Of a stretch of 35,497 nt of DNA, positions 1-7,597 are shown piece after piece. The notes beneath the pieces are model-generated. The model worked only from the letters and a program-made list of their open reading frames with translations, made no database searches and was not told the origin of the DNA. A program made the translations under genes and the position numbers. The DNA is from Deltaproteobacteria bacterium (GTDB lineage Bacteria > Desulfobacterota > Syntrophia > Syntrophales > UBA2185), in the NCBI GenBank assembly GCA_026388545.1, contig JAPLJS010000109.1:1-35497 (forward strand), written 5' to 3'. Every line of letters begins with the position of its first letter. The first letter of the stretch is position 1.

Positions 1-530
1 GCACCGATACAGGTAGCCATGACGCAATGATTGGTATACATCCCCGCTGCAACAATCGTATTGATTCCCCTCTGCTTAAGAACATGATCGATGATAGAGG
101 AATTAAACGCTCCCTGTGCCGTCTTGTTGATCACTGGCTCGTTAGCCAAAGGAGAAAGGTCCGGCACTATCACATACCCTGGATCGTTGATAGAAACAAT
201 TGCGGGGAACCCCAGCATCTCCAGACATTTCCTATTCCATAACCGGACATACGGGACGAGATCTGATCCGTCTTCCGTGAGCGATCCGAAGGCCGTGAAT
301 ATGACACAAGCCCCAGCTTCCCGGAAAGCTGAAAGCAGCCTCTTGATCACCGGAACAAGTTCCTTACCCCGCCGGACGGCGCCTTCTTCCGCATCCGGAC
401 CGTTGATGACACCGAAGTAGCGCGGCAGATTCCCCCCCTCACCTGCCTGATATACCTGCATGTCGATAACGAGCAGGGCTGTTTCCGTTTTTCTCTTGAT
501 TAATGACTTTCCGTTTGCATGCTCAGACAT
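1..530 (-). CDS. Isochorismatase-family cysteine hydrolase (3' end outside window)
   Basis: The reverse strand from ATG at 530 is open to the window edge, giving 176 codons of a cysteine hydrolase of the isochorismatase/nicotinamidase family; the C-terminus is missing. All three catalytic positions of the family are visible: Asp in LLVIDMQ near residue 23, Lys in VINKTAQGAF, and the nucleophilic Cys in MYTNHCVMAT. Family members hydrolyse amides or vinyl ethers such as nicotinamide, isochorismate or ureido acids; the substrate cannot be told from this fragment. There is no signal peptide, so it is probably cytoplasmic. It is the last visible gene of a minus-strand run with the genes at 570, 984 and 1285 and is separated from the 570 gene by 39 bases. 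Confidence 0.85.
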   Translation of the reverse strand, partial: MSEHANGKSLIKRKTETALLVIDMQVYQAGEGGNLPRYFGVINGPDAEEGAVRRGKELVPVIKRLLSAFREAGACVIFTAFGSLTEDGSDLVPYVRLWNRKCLEMLGFPAIVSINDPGYVIVPDLSPLANEPVINKTAQGAFNSSIIDHVLKQRGINTIVAAGMYTNHCVMATCIG

Positions 531-569
531 GATGGATATCCCCGTTCTCGTTGAGGTCACAAACGGCTC

Positions 570-962
570 TTATTTAATCGGCCATTCTCCACGCTCTTTG
601 AGCACATCCCGGTAAACCTCAAGCGCTTCATTAACGGCAGGCATACCCGCATAGGTCGCAACCTGGAAAAAAATCTCAGTCAGTTTCTTAGGGTCACAAC
701 CAACATTTAACGCTGCATTTACGTGAAGTTTTAATTCACCGGTTGCCCTGAGAGCCGCGAGCATAGCGCAAGCCGCCATCTGCCTTTCAGAAAGGGTTAA
801 AACCGTCCTGGAATAAAGGTTGCCCGTTATAAAACGGGAAAAATCATTGGCAAGGTCCTTGTCAAATTCCCTCCACATCAGATATGGGGGGTCCATTGTG
901 ATCCCTTTGCCAAAAAGGGTGTTCGCGGTCTCCTGGGTTCTTTTTTTAATGTCATCGCTCAT
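570..962 (-). CDS. Carboxymuconolactone decarboxylase (CMD) family protein
   Basis: A 130-residue protein of the CMD/AhpD-like all-helical fold. The core around residues 66-110 (CAMLAALRATGELKLHVNAA, then a VGCDPKKLTEIFFQVATYAG stretch) is the typical CMD pattern, including the conserved His in ELKLHVNAAL. The CxxC pair of AhpD-type disulfide reductases is absent, so a PcaC-like or uncharacterised CMD role is likelier than peroxidase partner. Length matches small CMD proteins of about 125-130 residues. A Shine-Dalgarno TGAGGAAAA precedes the ATG. It lies 21 bases downstream of the zinc-binding gene and 39 bases upstream of the cysteine hydrolase, consistent with one transcript. The substrate is unknown. 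Confidence 0.85.
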   Translation of the reverse strand: MSDDIKKRTQETANTLFGKGITMDPPYLMWREFDKDLANDFSRFITGNLYSRTVLTLSERQMAACAMLAALRATGELKLHVNAALNVGCDPKKLTEIFFQVATYAGMPAVNEALEVYRDVLKERGEWPIK

Positions 963-983
963 GGTGTTTTCCTCAGGCTTCTT

Positions 984-1208
984 TCATTCATGATCCTCGT
1001 TCAACCGGCCGCCGTAAGGGTTGATTTTAATGTCATCAAAACAGGTATGGCAGAATACTTTTGTATCCACGTGGCCGCAGCCATAACCCCAGAGGTCGAA
1101 TTTACGGCACTCTATGCAGAGCGGAATCTGACAGCCATCACAGAAGATGACGGCAGGGATTTTTCCGCAACGCGTGCAGGCAGTGTTTGTGTTTGCAACA
1201 ACGATCAT
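984..1208 (-). CDS. Small cysteine-rich zinc-binding protein
   Basis: A 74-residue protein with successive CTRC, CDGC, CIEC and CHTC pairs plus a CGHVD element. The spacing resembles a B-box or double zinc-ribbon knuckle binding about two Zn ions. No catalytic domain is present, so it is probably a protein-protein adaptor or a small metal protein. No clear Shine-Dalgarno precedes the ATG, which may mean translational coupling or a slightly different start. It sits between the transglutaminase-like gene (76 bases upstream) and the CMD gene (21 bases downstream) on the same strand. I do not recognise a named family. Confidence 0.65.
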   Translation of the reverse strand: MIVVANTNTACTRCGKIPAVIFCDGCQIPLCIECRKFDLWGYGCGHVDTKVFCHTCFDDIKINPYGGRLNEDHE

Positions 1209-1284
1209 GATTTGTTAAATTAACATGTGCAATAAAAAGTCTCAAGATGAAATGGAAGGCCATTTCGTCTGAATACCCTGACTT

Positions 1285-1965
1285 TCATTCTTTTTCGGTT
1301 GAGGCTTCTTTGTCGAAATCTCCTTCTTTCGCGTTACCACGCATCTGAAAGTAGCCCGGGTAATACTCCCTGAAACAGGCAACAATCCTTTCATACGGAA
1401 CGTCGGCAAAATGACCGTGATCCTTGATATATTCCATATGCCGTTTTCCTTCCCTGTCGTATGGATGGAAGAGGCTGTCGGTTCTGCCGTCAAAATCGAG
1501 AGGATTTACACCGAACTTATCACACAGAGACAGGTTGAAGGTCGGTGTGGCCTTGACCCAGCGGTTTTCAAGAAAGAGTTCCGTATAACCGTGGAAAATG
1601 AAGGTATCCGTCTTCATCAACTGCCGGAGCCTTTCCGTGGTAAGGTGGTTGCGCACATCGGCAAAACCGAGACGGCTGGGAATACCCGAAGCGCGTGCCG
1701 TAGCGGCAAGCACGATTGCCTTGGCGACGCAATAACCATAGCCTCTGGAGACGATAACGCTTGCTTTGAAAGCCTCTCTGTTATCCAAATCGATCCGGTA
1801 GGGGTCATACCTGATTTTGTCCCGCACGGCGCAAAAGAGGGCGATGCCTTTCTTAAGCGAGGAATCATTGATGCCGACGGAAGCTCTGGCGAAAGCTACA
1901 ACCTCCGATGTGTCGCTGTCTATAAAGTATGTGGGTCGAAGGTATTGCCCCAGATCATCACTCAT
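1285..1965 (-). CDS. Transglutaminase-like (papain-fold) protein
   Basis: A 226-residue cytoplasmic protein with a transglutaminase-like core. The nucleophile is Cys79 in SRGYGYCVAKAIVLAATARA, and the following helix and GIPSRLGFADVRNH match the family. His125 in FHGYTELFLENRW is the second triad residue. The Asp that often precedes Pro in the third motif is not obvious: the segment reads WVKATPTFN, so the triad may be incomplete or use another acid. Such proteins are usually proteases or amidases rather than cross-linking enzymes. The ATG is preceded by GAAGAGGG and by a good promoter at 1998-2026, making this the first gene of the minus-strand unit. The substrate is unknown. Confidence 0.8.
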   Translation of the reverse strand: MSDDLGQYLRPTYFIDSDTSEVVAFARASVGINDSSLKKGIALFCAVRDKIRYDPYRIDLDNREAFKASVIVSRGYGYCVAKAIVLAATARASGIPSRLGFADVRNHLTTERLRQLMKTDTFIFHGYTELFLENRWVKATPTFNLSLCDKFGVNPLDFDGRTDSLFHPYDREGKRHMEYIKDHGHFADVPYERIVACFREYYPGYFQMRGNAKEGDFDKEASTEKE

Positions 1966-1997
1966 ATTTGCCCTCTTCGATTATGATCAACGGTTCA

Positions 1998-2026
1998 TTT
2001 ATACTCTATTTTTCCGTATAAGTAAA
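1998..2026 (-). promoter_or_regulatory. Sigma70-type promoter for the 1965-to-1 unit
   Basis: On the minus strand TTTACT (2026-2021) and TATAAA (2003-1998) are separated by exactly 17 bases and lie about 33 bases upstream of the transglutaminase-like ATG at 1965. This would start transcription of the four-gene minus-strand unit. Confidence 0.5.
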
Positions 2027-2080
2027 TGCCCAACCGGTTTACCCTTGACATCTTGGGAAGCACTCATACTCTATGGGGCG

Positions 2081-2390
2081 TCTCCCTTTTATAAAGGGAG
2101 ACCTGGAGTTTGGACATTAGCTTCGCAAAGAGATGACCAAGGGAGAGACATGTTTATGGAAATATGTCTTGCGGGCCAGACAAATGAAAGGTTATCAATT
2201 CCGAAGGCAAAGGTCGGTATTGGATTTCATTGCCGACTTTATGTGTAAAGAGCTGTGTTTAGTTATAGAGGTTGATGGAACCTCCCCCTACACCCCCTCC
2301 AGAGGGGGACAATGAGGAAGGCGCCCCGCCGACGGGTAACAAACGCTTATAAAAATGTCCAAACTCCAGTCTCCCTTTTGTAAAGGGAGA
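2081..2390. mobile_element. Inverted-repeat element with palindromic ends enclosing a DUF559 fragment
   Basis: The left end is a 21-base hairpin (2081-2101; arms TCTCCCTTT and AAAGGGAGA, loop TAT) followed by CTGGAGTTTGGACATT (2103-2118). The right end is the reverse complement in order: AATGTCCAAACTCCAG (2354-2369), then a 21-base hairpin with identical arms and loop TGT (2370-2390). The two ends thus form terminal inverted repeats of about 38 bases around 310 bases. Between them lie a truncated DUF559 gene and a GC-rich block (about 2284-2330) also found, inverted, near 6.6 kb. The CTGGAGTTTGGACAT module recurs as a second inverted pair at 6553 and 6701. No transposase is encoded. It may be a MITE-like or REP-like element mobilised in trans. 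Confidence 0.6.
2121..2315 (+). pseudogene. Truncated DUF559 (Vsr-like endonuclease fold) gene
   Basis: The open frame begins directly after a TAG at 2118-2120 and reads LRKEMTKGETCLWKYVLRAR, then KGYQFRRQRSVLDFIADFMC, then LCLVIEVDG. These are the successive conserved blocks of DUF559 proteins, related to Vsr/PD-(D/E)XK nucleases. After the second-core VIEVDG block the frame runs into repeat DNA (TSPYTPSRGGQ) and stops, so the C-terminal third, normally starting GGQH, is lost. The first Met is at 2133, but family homology starts before it. The fragment lies entirely inside the inverted-repeat element 2081-2390. It is very unlikely to be an active nuclease. Confidence 0.6.
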
Positions 2391-2486
2391 TTTAGAGGGA
2401 TTTTGCAAAAAAAAAGAAATCCCTGCAAACCCCCATTTATAAAAGGGAGATGCGCAGAGTCTATTTTCGTACTAACGAAATTGAGT
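2391..2486. repeat. Repeat-derived spacer
   Basis: After the right end of the 2081-2390 element comes TTTAGAGGGATTTTGC and a second hairpin-like stretch with CCCATTTATAAAAGGGAGA, debris of the same palindromic family (arms CTCCCTTT/AAAGGGAG). No gene is seen before the promoter at 2487. Confidence 0.4.
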
Positions 2487-2516
2487 TTGCCGCTTATCGT
2501 CGGAAAATGATATAAT
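2487..2516 (+). promoter_or_regulatory. Extended -10 promoter for the molybdoenzyme gene
   Basis: TTGCCG (2487-2492) and a perfect TATAAT (2511-2516) are 18 bases apart. The -10 is preceded by TGA, giving an extended TGnTATAAT. It lies about 45 bases upstream of the ATG at 2561, whose Shine-Dalgarno AAAGAGGT is at 2543-2550. Confidence 0.55.
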
Positions 2517-2560
2517 AGAAAAAACAATCAAAATGGCTATTCAAAGAGGTTGATTACTTC

Positions 2561-4642
2561 ATGGGAGAGGATATTCGCTGGGTTAGGACACATTGCGCCA
2601 GGATGGATCACGGAGGCTGTGCCCTTCTGGTTGGCGTGAAGGATAATCAGATCGTTCAGGTAAAGGGGGACCCGGAGGGTTTTCTGAACAAGGGCTATAT
2701 CTGTCCCAAGGGTGTGGCATCGCCGGATCGTCTGACACATCCGGACCGCCTCAGGCATCCCCTCAAGCGGGCGGGAAAGCGCGGCGAGGGCAAATGGCAG
2801 CGCATCACCTGGGAGGAGGCACTACAGGAAATTGCCGGGAACTTCCTGCAGATCAAGGAAAAGTTCGGCCCAAAGGCGGTAGCATTTGGTGTCGGGATGC
2901 CCAAAGGCCTGGAGCATTTTATCCTTATCCGTCTGGCCAATATTTTCGGATCACCGAATGTAATTGCTTCTCAGGATGTCTGCCACGCCCCCCGCGAGAT
3001 CACAGGCATCCACACCTGCGGCTTTTACCCCGTCGCGGATTTTCACCACATGAGCAAACTGGCCGTTCTCTGGGGAAGCAACATCACCTCCACCAATGAA
3101 GAGGGTGAGATTTGCAGCCTCCTCCTCGAACAGGTAAAGAATGGGACCGAACTCATCATCATTGATCCCCGCCGTATCGACCTGGTTAAGAAGGCCAAAC
3201 TGTGGCTTCAGATTCGGCCCGGAACAGACAACGCCCTGGCCCTGGGATTTCTGAATGTTATCATCTCTGAAGGTCTGTACGATAAGGAATTCGTGGAAAA
3301 GTGGACTGTGGGTTTCGCGGATCTGGCCGAACACGTTAAAGGATTTACACCCGAAAAAGTGTCCGAAATCACATGGGTAGCTCCCGATCTCATCAGTGAA
3401 GCCGCCCGATGCTATGCCAGGACAAAACCGGCAGTCATCCAGTGGGGAAACCCTATCGAGCACAACATTTTTGCCTTCGACACTATCAGGGCTCTTATCT
3501 GCCTCATGTCCATTACGGGCAATCTTGATGTACCCGGCGGAAATGTGGAAGCACACGACCCAAATATCATGGGGCTGGGGACTTTTGTCCGGGTTGGCCT
3601 CATTCCCGACAAGCGCAAGGACATGATAAGCACCTATCATCGGATCATCCCGCGCCTGATGACCGTGGCGCCTGCCTATTTCCGGAAAGCCGTTCTAGAA
3701 GGGATTCCCTATCCGGTTAAAGGATTCTATGCCATGTGCTCCAATCCCATGCTGTCTTACGCCGACAGTCGCCAGACGTATGACGCCCTCATGAAACTGG
3801 ATTTCATCGCCATAGCGGACATCTTCATGACCCCGACGGCGGCCCTGGCGGATATCGTTCTTCCCGTAGCTACCCACTTCGAATTTGACGATATCGGCCA
3901 TCTGGGGCTCGGCCACGGCTACATTCTGGCAAGGCCCAAGGTTGTCGATCCACCGGAGGAATGCTGGCCCGACATGAAGATTATGAATGAGCTGGGTAAA
4001 CTGATAAGTCCATCGGAGTTCTGGCACGATGATTACCGTATGTTTCTGGAAGACGTCGTCAAACCGGCAGGACTCACGTATGCCCTGTTCGCCCAAAAGG
4101 GATACCTGAAAGGGCCGGACCGGTTCAAATCCTACGAAGAAAAAGGATTCAAGACCCCCACGGGAAAGGTGGAGCTTGCACTCAGCACGGCGGAAAAGTT
4201 CAAGCTGGCTGCCCTGCCACAGTACACAGGCCTGCCGGAAGCCGACGACCCCGATTATCCCCTGCTTCTCACCAGCGCCAAAAGCCGCTACTACCTCCAC
4301 TCATCGTACCGGTGGCTGGAAAAGCTCAGAAAGCTGAGGCCTCATCCCCGGCTGGAGATCCACCCGGAAACGGCAAAGAAATTCGGCATCGGCGAGGGGG
4401 ACGAGGTCGTCATCGAGACGAAATACGGACAGGTCACTCAGGTCGCCCATCTGACGGACGGTATCGATCCCCGGGTGATCTCTGCCTCCCACGGCTGGTG
4501 GTTTCCCGAAGGAAAGCCGGAAACCCAGTACGACTGGGAAAAATCCAACTTCAACATGCTGACCTCCACAGGTAAACTTGGCAGGGAGTACGGCACCCCC
4601 AACCTGAAGGGCCTCCCCTGCCGGATCAGCCGGAAAGCATAA
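2561..4642 (+). CDS. Molybdopterin (bis-PGD) oxidoreductase, cytoplasmic, atypical FeS motif
   Basis: A 693-residue member of the DMSO-reductase/formate-dehydrogenase superfamily. The N-terminal FeS region reads C12-x3-D16-x3-C20-x27-C48 followed by PKG; the second ligand position of the usual four-Cys motif is Asp16. Domain II/III signatures follow: GVGMPKGLEHF, SQDVCHAPREITGIHTCG with Cys141 as the likely Mo ligand, AVLWGSNITSTNEEG, and LIIIDPRRID. The C-terminal MPT-binding beta-barrel starts near residue 570 (PLLLTSAKSRYYLHSSYRW). There is no Tat signal, so it is cytoplasmic. At 693 residues it is compact and resembles uncharacterised catabolic molybdoenzymes. No FeS or membrane partner subunit adjoins it. 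Substrate unknown; formate, acetylene-hydratase-like or CoA-ester chemistry cannot be separated from sequence alone. Confidence 0.88.
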   Translation: MGEDIRWVRTHCARMDHGGCALLVGVKDNQIVQVKGDPEGFLNKGYICPKGVASPDRLTHPDRLRHPLKRAGKRGEGKWQRITWEEALQEIAGNFLQIKEKFGPKAVAFGVGMPKGLEHFILIRLANIFGSPNVIASQDVCHAPREITGIHTCGFYPVADFHHMSKLAVLWGSNITSTNEEGEICSLLLEQVKNGTELIIIDPRRIDLVKKAKLWLQIRPGTDNALALGFLNVIISEGLYDKEFVEKWTVGFADLAEHVKGFTPEKVSEITWVAPDLISEAARCYARTKPAVIQWGNPIEHNIFAFDTIRALICLMSITGNLDVPGGNVEAHDPNIMGLGTFVRVGLIPDKRKDMISTYHRIIPRLMTVAPAYFRKAVLEGIPYPVKGFYAMCSNPMLSYADSRQTYDALMKLDFIAIADIFMTPTAALADIVLPVATHFEFDDIGHLGLGHGYILARPKVVDPPEECWPDMKIMNELGKLISPSEFWHDDYRMFLEDVVKPAGLTYALFAQKGYLKGPDRFKSYEEKGFKTPTGKVELALSTAEKFKLAALPQYTGLPEADDPDYPLLLTSAKSRYYLHSSYRWLEKLRKLRPHPRLEIHPETAKKFGIGEGDEVVIETKYGQVTQVAHLTDGIDPRVISASHGWWFPEGKPETQYDWEKSNFNMLTSTGKLGREYGTPNLKGLPCRISRKA

Positions 4643-4742
4643 GATTTTATTATTATCCATCTCCGCATCCGATGGCTAAAGTCTTCACCTTAATAAAGTA
4701 ACCACTTGACAAGAAAACCTGAATTTGTTTGACTGCACAGCG

Positions 4743-4820
4743 GGTGATGGAGTTCACCTGTAGACAAACTGCCCATAAGGCTAATAACTCCTACCAGTTT
4801 TAATTTGGTGGAGTTTTTTT
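4743..4820 (+). promoter_or_regulatory. Two hairpins, the second terminator-like and containing the ribosome binding site
   Basis: A small hairpin GGTGA...TCACC spans 4743-4758. A second one pairs AACTCC-t-ACCA (4786-4796) with TGGT-GGAGTT (4806-4815), one bulged base, and is followed at once by seven T (4814-4820) and the ATG of the dynamin-like gene at 4821. The 3' arm GGTGGAG is the only Shine-Dalgarno. The structure would both act as an intrinsic terminator and hide the ribosome binding site, which suggests attenuation or translational control. Confidence 0.5.
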
Positions 4821-6500
4821 ATGTTAGATACTATCAATCATGGATCGAAATCCCGTATTCAGGACGTTTCACAAAAATCACTGAAAAACGTTCTTGATAG
4901 CTGTACCAGATTTTCCATTCTTTCCCTGAACCGCCAGAGTGAAGCCTGTCAGAAGTTACTTATCCAAAACCCGTTCATTGATGTGGCGATACTTGGCCAG
5001 TTTAAGGCGGGTAAAAGCTCTTTCATCAATAGCCTCATCGGCAAATCCATCCTTCCCATTGGCGTCATACCTGTCACCACCGTCATTACCCGGCTTCACT
5101 ATGGGGAAAAAGAACGAGCCGTTGTAAAATTCTTCGACGCTAAAGTATGCGAGATTGATATAAGCGAGATTGATTCATATACCTCTGAAGCAAAGAACCC
5201 ATCCAATGAAAAAAATGTAGAGATGGTGGATATTGAACTTCCATCACTCAAGGATTACGATGGTCTTCGTTTGGTGGATACCCCCGGCCTGGGAAGTGTC
5301 TTCAAATATCATAGGGAAACCTCTGAAAACTGGCTTCCTCAGGTTGGTACTGCCATACTTGCCATCAGTTCCGATCGCCCACTTTCAGACAACGATGTGC
5401 AATTGATTCGGGAGCTGACACAATACACGCCCAATATCGTGATCCTTCTGACAAAGGCTGATCTCCTCTCCCCTGAACAGCAGACCGAGGTTATAAAATT
5501 TTTCGAACAAACACTTCAGCGTGAACTAAATCGGTTGCTCCCGATTTATATATATTCGACCCGTGTGAACACGGAACAATACAAGGATCGAGTGGAGAAA
5601 GGCATTCTCTTAACATTGTCGTCAAACCGTGATTTCGAGTTCAAAAAAATTCTTCAACATAAGATGCACTCCTTAATGAAAGGTTGTCTGGGCTATCTTG
5701 AAATTGCTCTTAAAACCTCCTTGCAGACTGATGTTGATCGTGAAGTTCTCCGTAAGCAGATCCTCGATGAAAAGGTTAATTTTGATCTGATCCGTGAGGA
5801 ATTAACCATCATTGCCCGTGAAAACCAGAGACAAACCCGCGTCCTCATCATGGACTACCTTGATCATTTTCAGAAACCCCTCAGGAAGAAAATTTCTGAA
5901 GAACTGGAAAACGAGCTTTCCACATGGAAAGGGAATCTCTGGAAACTCACCAGGAGGTATGAAGAATGGCTTGCAGAGCACATGACAGAAGAGATGAGAC
6001 ATATATCAAAAACAGAACACAAACATTTTTACGGCACTCTCAGGAAATCTCATGTCAGTTTATCCCGATCGATCGAATCCTTCCGGAATCTTTTGGATAA
6101 AAATATCGAAAAGGTTCTTGGTGTGAAGCTGGCTGAGGCAGACTGGAAAATGGAAGTGTCGGAGCCCGATCACCCTGATATCAAAACGATCAGATCATTT
6201 GACTTTCATTTCGATCTCATCTGGTTTCTCATCCCCATGTTTATCTTCAGGGGCCTTTTTGAAAAGCATTTTATACGCGAGATTCCTCGTGAAGTGGAGG
6301 CCAATCTTTCCCGTCTTGCCTCCCAGTGGGAAGACCGCATCAACAGGGCAATTGAAGAAATGCGAAAACAGGCGATTAATTACGTGAAGGAGGAACTCTC
6401 CACGATAGACGCCTTATTATCGAAGACACACGGTCAAACAGATGAGATTAATGAGACTATGAAAAAACTCCACGATGGGTTGCAGGGTTTAATGGTTTAA
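4821..6500 (+). CDS. Bacterial dynamin-like GTPase
   Basis: A 559-residue dynamin-family protein. The GTPase motifs are complete: G1 P-loop G59QFKAGKS66, G2 Thr86/87 in GVIPVTTVIT, G3 D153TPG156 in LVDTPGLGS, and G4 T211KAD214. The rest is helical with high charge (about residues 290-450 and 490-555), typical of the dynamin stalk. A hydrophobic segment near 463-480 (HFDLIWFLIPMFIFRGLF) is probably a membrane-insertion paddle. Bacterial dynamins remodel membranes and several protect against phage-induced membrane damage; which applies here is not visible. It is a single gene, with repeats on its 3' side and a terminator-like leader, so it looks independently regulated. Its position between mobile-type repeats and the Dnd island fits a defence-associated role, but that is inference. 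Confidence 0.88.
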   Translation: MLDTINHGSKSRIQDVSQKSLKNVLDSCTRFSILSLNRQSEACQKLLIQNPFIDVAILGQFKAGKSSFINSLIGKSILPIGVIPVTTVITRLHYGEKERAVVKFFDAKVCEIDISEIDSYTSEAKNPSNEKNVEMVDIELPSLKDYDGLRLVDTPGLGSVFKYHRETSENWLPQVGTAILAISSDRPLSDNDVQLIRELTQYTPNIVILLTKADLLSPEQQTEVIKFFEQTLQRELNRLLPIYIYSTRVNTEQYKDRVEKGILLTLSSNRDFEFKKILQHKMHSLMKGCLGYLEIALKTSLQTDVDREVLRKQILDEKVNFDLIREELTIIARENQRQTRVLIMDYLDHFQKPLRKKISEELENELSTWKGNLWKLTRRYEEWLAEHMTEEMRHISKTEHKHFYGTLRKSHVSLSRSIESFRNLLDKNIEKVLGVKLAEADWKMEVSEPDHPDIKTIRSFDFHFDLIWFLIPMFIFRGLFEKHFIREIPREVEANLSRLASQWEDRINRAIEEMRKQAINYVKEELSTIDALLSKTHGQTDEINETMKKLHDGLQGLMV

Positions 6501-6503
6501 ATT

Positions 6504-6921
6504 CAATGTCATTGACTTAAGCACTTTGACCCCCCTCTTTTCTAAAGAGGGGCTGGAGTTTGGACATTTGGTTGTCCCCCTCTGGAGGGGGGCGCCTTCC
6601 TCATTGTCCCCCGCTGGCGGGGGTGCAGGGGGTGGTATGGAAGCTGATAAAAATAATTTATGCAGCTACAACAAACGCTTATAAAAAAGTCCAAACTCCA
6701 GACCCCCGCGAAGGCGGGGACCTCAATGACAAACTTTTTACAAGTTCGTCATGGTTTAAATTGTTGCTATAGATACAATGTCGTTGACTTAAGAATTTTA
6801 ACTCCCCTCTTTTATAAAGAGGGGTTGGGGGAGATTTTACGGAATAACATTAAAATCCCCCTGAGATCCCCTTTATAAAGGGAGACTTAAAAGAGACAAC
6901 ATTTTTAAGTCAATGACATTG
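6504..6921. repeat. Composite repeat region with 17-base terminal inverted repeats
   Basis: CAATGTCATTGACTTAA at 6504-6520 recurs as an exact reverse complement at 6905-6921 and as a direct copy with one mismatch at 6776-6792. The outer pair encloses 418 bases without a gene. Inside lie a complete inverted-repeat element (6532-6719) and two further hairpins: CCCCTCTTT/AAAGAGGGG near 6804-6824 and CCCCTTTATAAAGGGA near 6870. The arrangement looks like one small element inserted into another. The region separates the dynamin-like gene from the phosphatase gene. Confidence 0.55.
6532..6719. mobile_element. MITE-like relative of the 2081-2390 element, no coding content
   Basis: The left end is the hairpin CCCCTCTTT-TCT-AAAGAGGGG (6532-6552) followed by CTGGAGTTTGGACATT (6553-6568). 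The right end is AAAGTCCAAACTCCAG (6686-6701) followed by a hairpin with arms CCCCGC/GCGGGG (6704-6719). The 32 bases ending at 6701 match the right end of the 2081-2390 element with one mismatch. The interior carries the same GC-rich block as that element (GGCGCCTTCCTCATTGTCCC) in opposite orientation but no DUF559 reading frame. Confidence 0.55.
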
Positions 6922-6946
6922 ACTATAGATATTGAAAAGGTGAAAC

Positions 6947-7597
6947 ATGACACGCATCATATTGGTAAGGCACGGGCAGACTGAATGGAATCGTGTGGAA
7001 CGGTTTCGCGGGCGAGCCGACGTGCCGTTGAACGAAACCGGTCGTGCTCAGGCTGAACTGACCGGACGGCGCATCGCCGCTGAGTGGAGACCTATGGCAG
7101 TCTACTCCAGCCCGCTCTCGCGAGCGGTCAGAACGGCTGAGGTGATTGCCGGGCATTTTGATCTTCCTGTACAGGTTTATCCCGGCCTGACTGACATTAA
7201 CTACGGCAAATGGCAGGGATTGACGCCTGATGAGGTTAGAGAACAATGGCCGAAGATGATAGACGACTGGTACAACAAACCTGCTTCCATCCGTATACCT
7301 GGTGGCGAGACGCTTGAAGAACTGCGCATACGTGCCCTCGGTGCGATAGATGAGCTGGTCAAACGGCATGATGGGCAGACAATAGTCGTGGTCGGTCACA
7401 CGGTCATTAACCGTATTATCTTGTTAGGTGTCTTGGGACTTAGTAATGACCGCTTCTGGCGATTGCGTCAAGACACGTGCGCCATCAACAGTTTCGAGGC
7501 AGAGGGAGGCGATTTCACTCTTGTCTCGTTGAATGATACATTTCACCTGCGTGCCGAGATGCACTACCATCCCTCTCCTTTAACCTCCCTCCCTTGA
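6947..7597 (+). CDS. Histidine phosphatase (phosphoglycerate mutase-like) family protein
   Basis: A 216-residue phosphohistidine phosphatase. The RHG catalytic motif is in IILVRHGQTEWNRVERFRG (His9), the substrate-loop pattern LNETGRAQAELTGRRIA and SSPLSRAVRTAE follow, and the second catalytic His is in VVVGHTVINRIILLG. The length and PLNETGR pattern resemble GpmB/CobC-type enzymes such as alpha-ribazole phosphatase, but no cobalamin genes adjoin, so the substrate is open. AAAGG precedes the ATG. The last residues (PSPLTSLP) are encoded by low-complexity repeat-like DNA, so the native C-terminus may have been altered. Confidence 0.88.
   Translation: MTRIILVRHGQTEWNRVERFRGRADVPLNETGRAQAELTGRRIAAEWRPMAVYSSPLSRAVRTAEVIAGHFDLPVQVYPGLTDINYGKWQGLTPDEVREQWPKMIDDWYNKPASIRIPGGETLEELRIRALGAIDELVKRHDGQTIVVVGHTVINRIILLGVLGLSNDRFWRLRQDTCAINSFEAEGGDFTLVSLNDTFHLRAEMHYHPSPLTSLP

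Noticed and set aside
4122-4132. tRNA T-loop-like GGTTCAAATCC
   Set aside because: It lies within the molybdoenzyme coding frame and no cloverleaf can be drawn around it.
2951-4660. Long minus-strand frames antisense to the molybdoenzyme
   Set aside because: Shadows caused by GC-rich codon use of the real gene.
6504-6921. CRISPR array
   Set aside because: Repeats are inverted and unevenly spaced, without unique equal-length spacers, and no cas genes are present.
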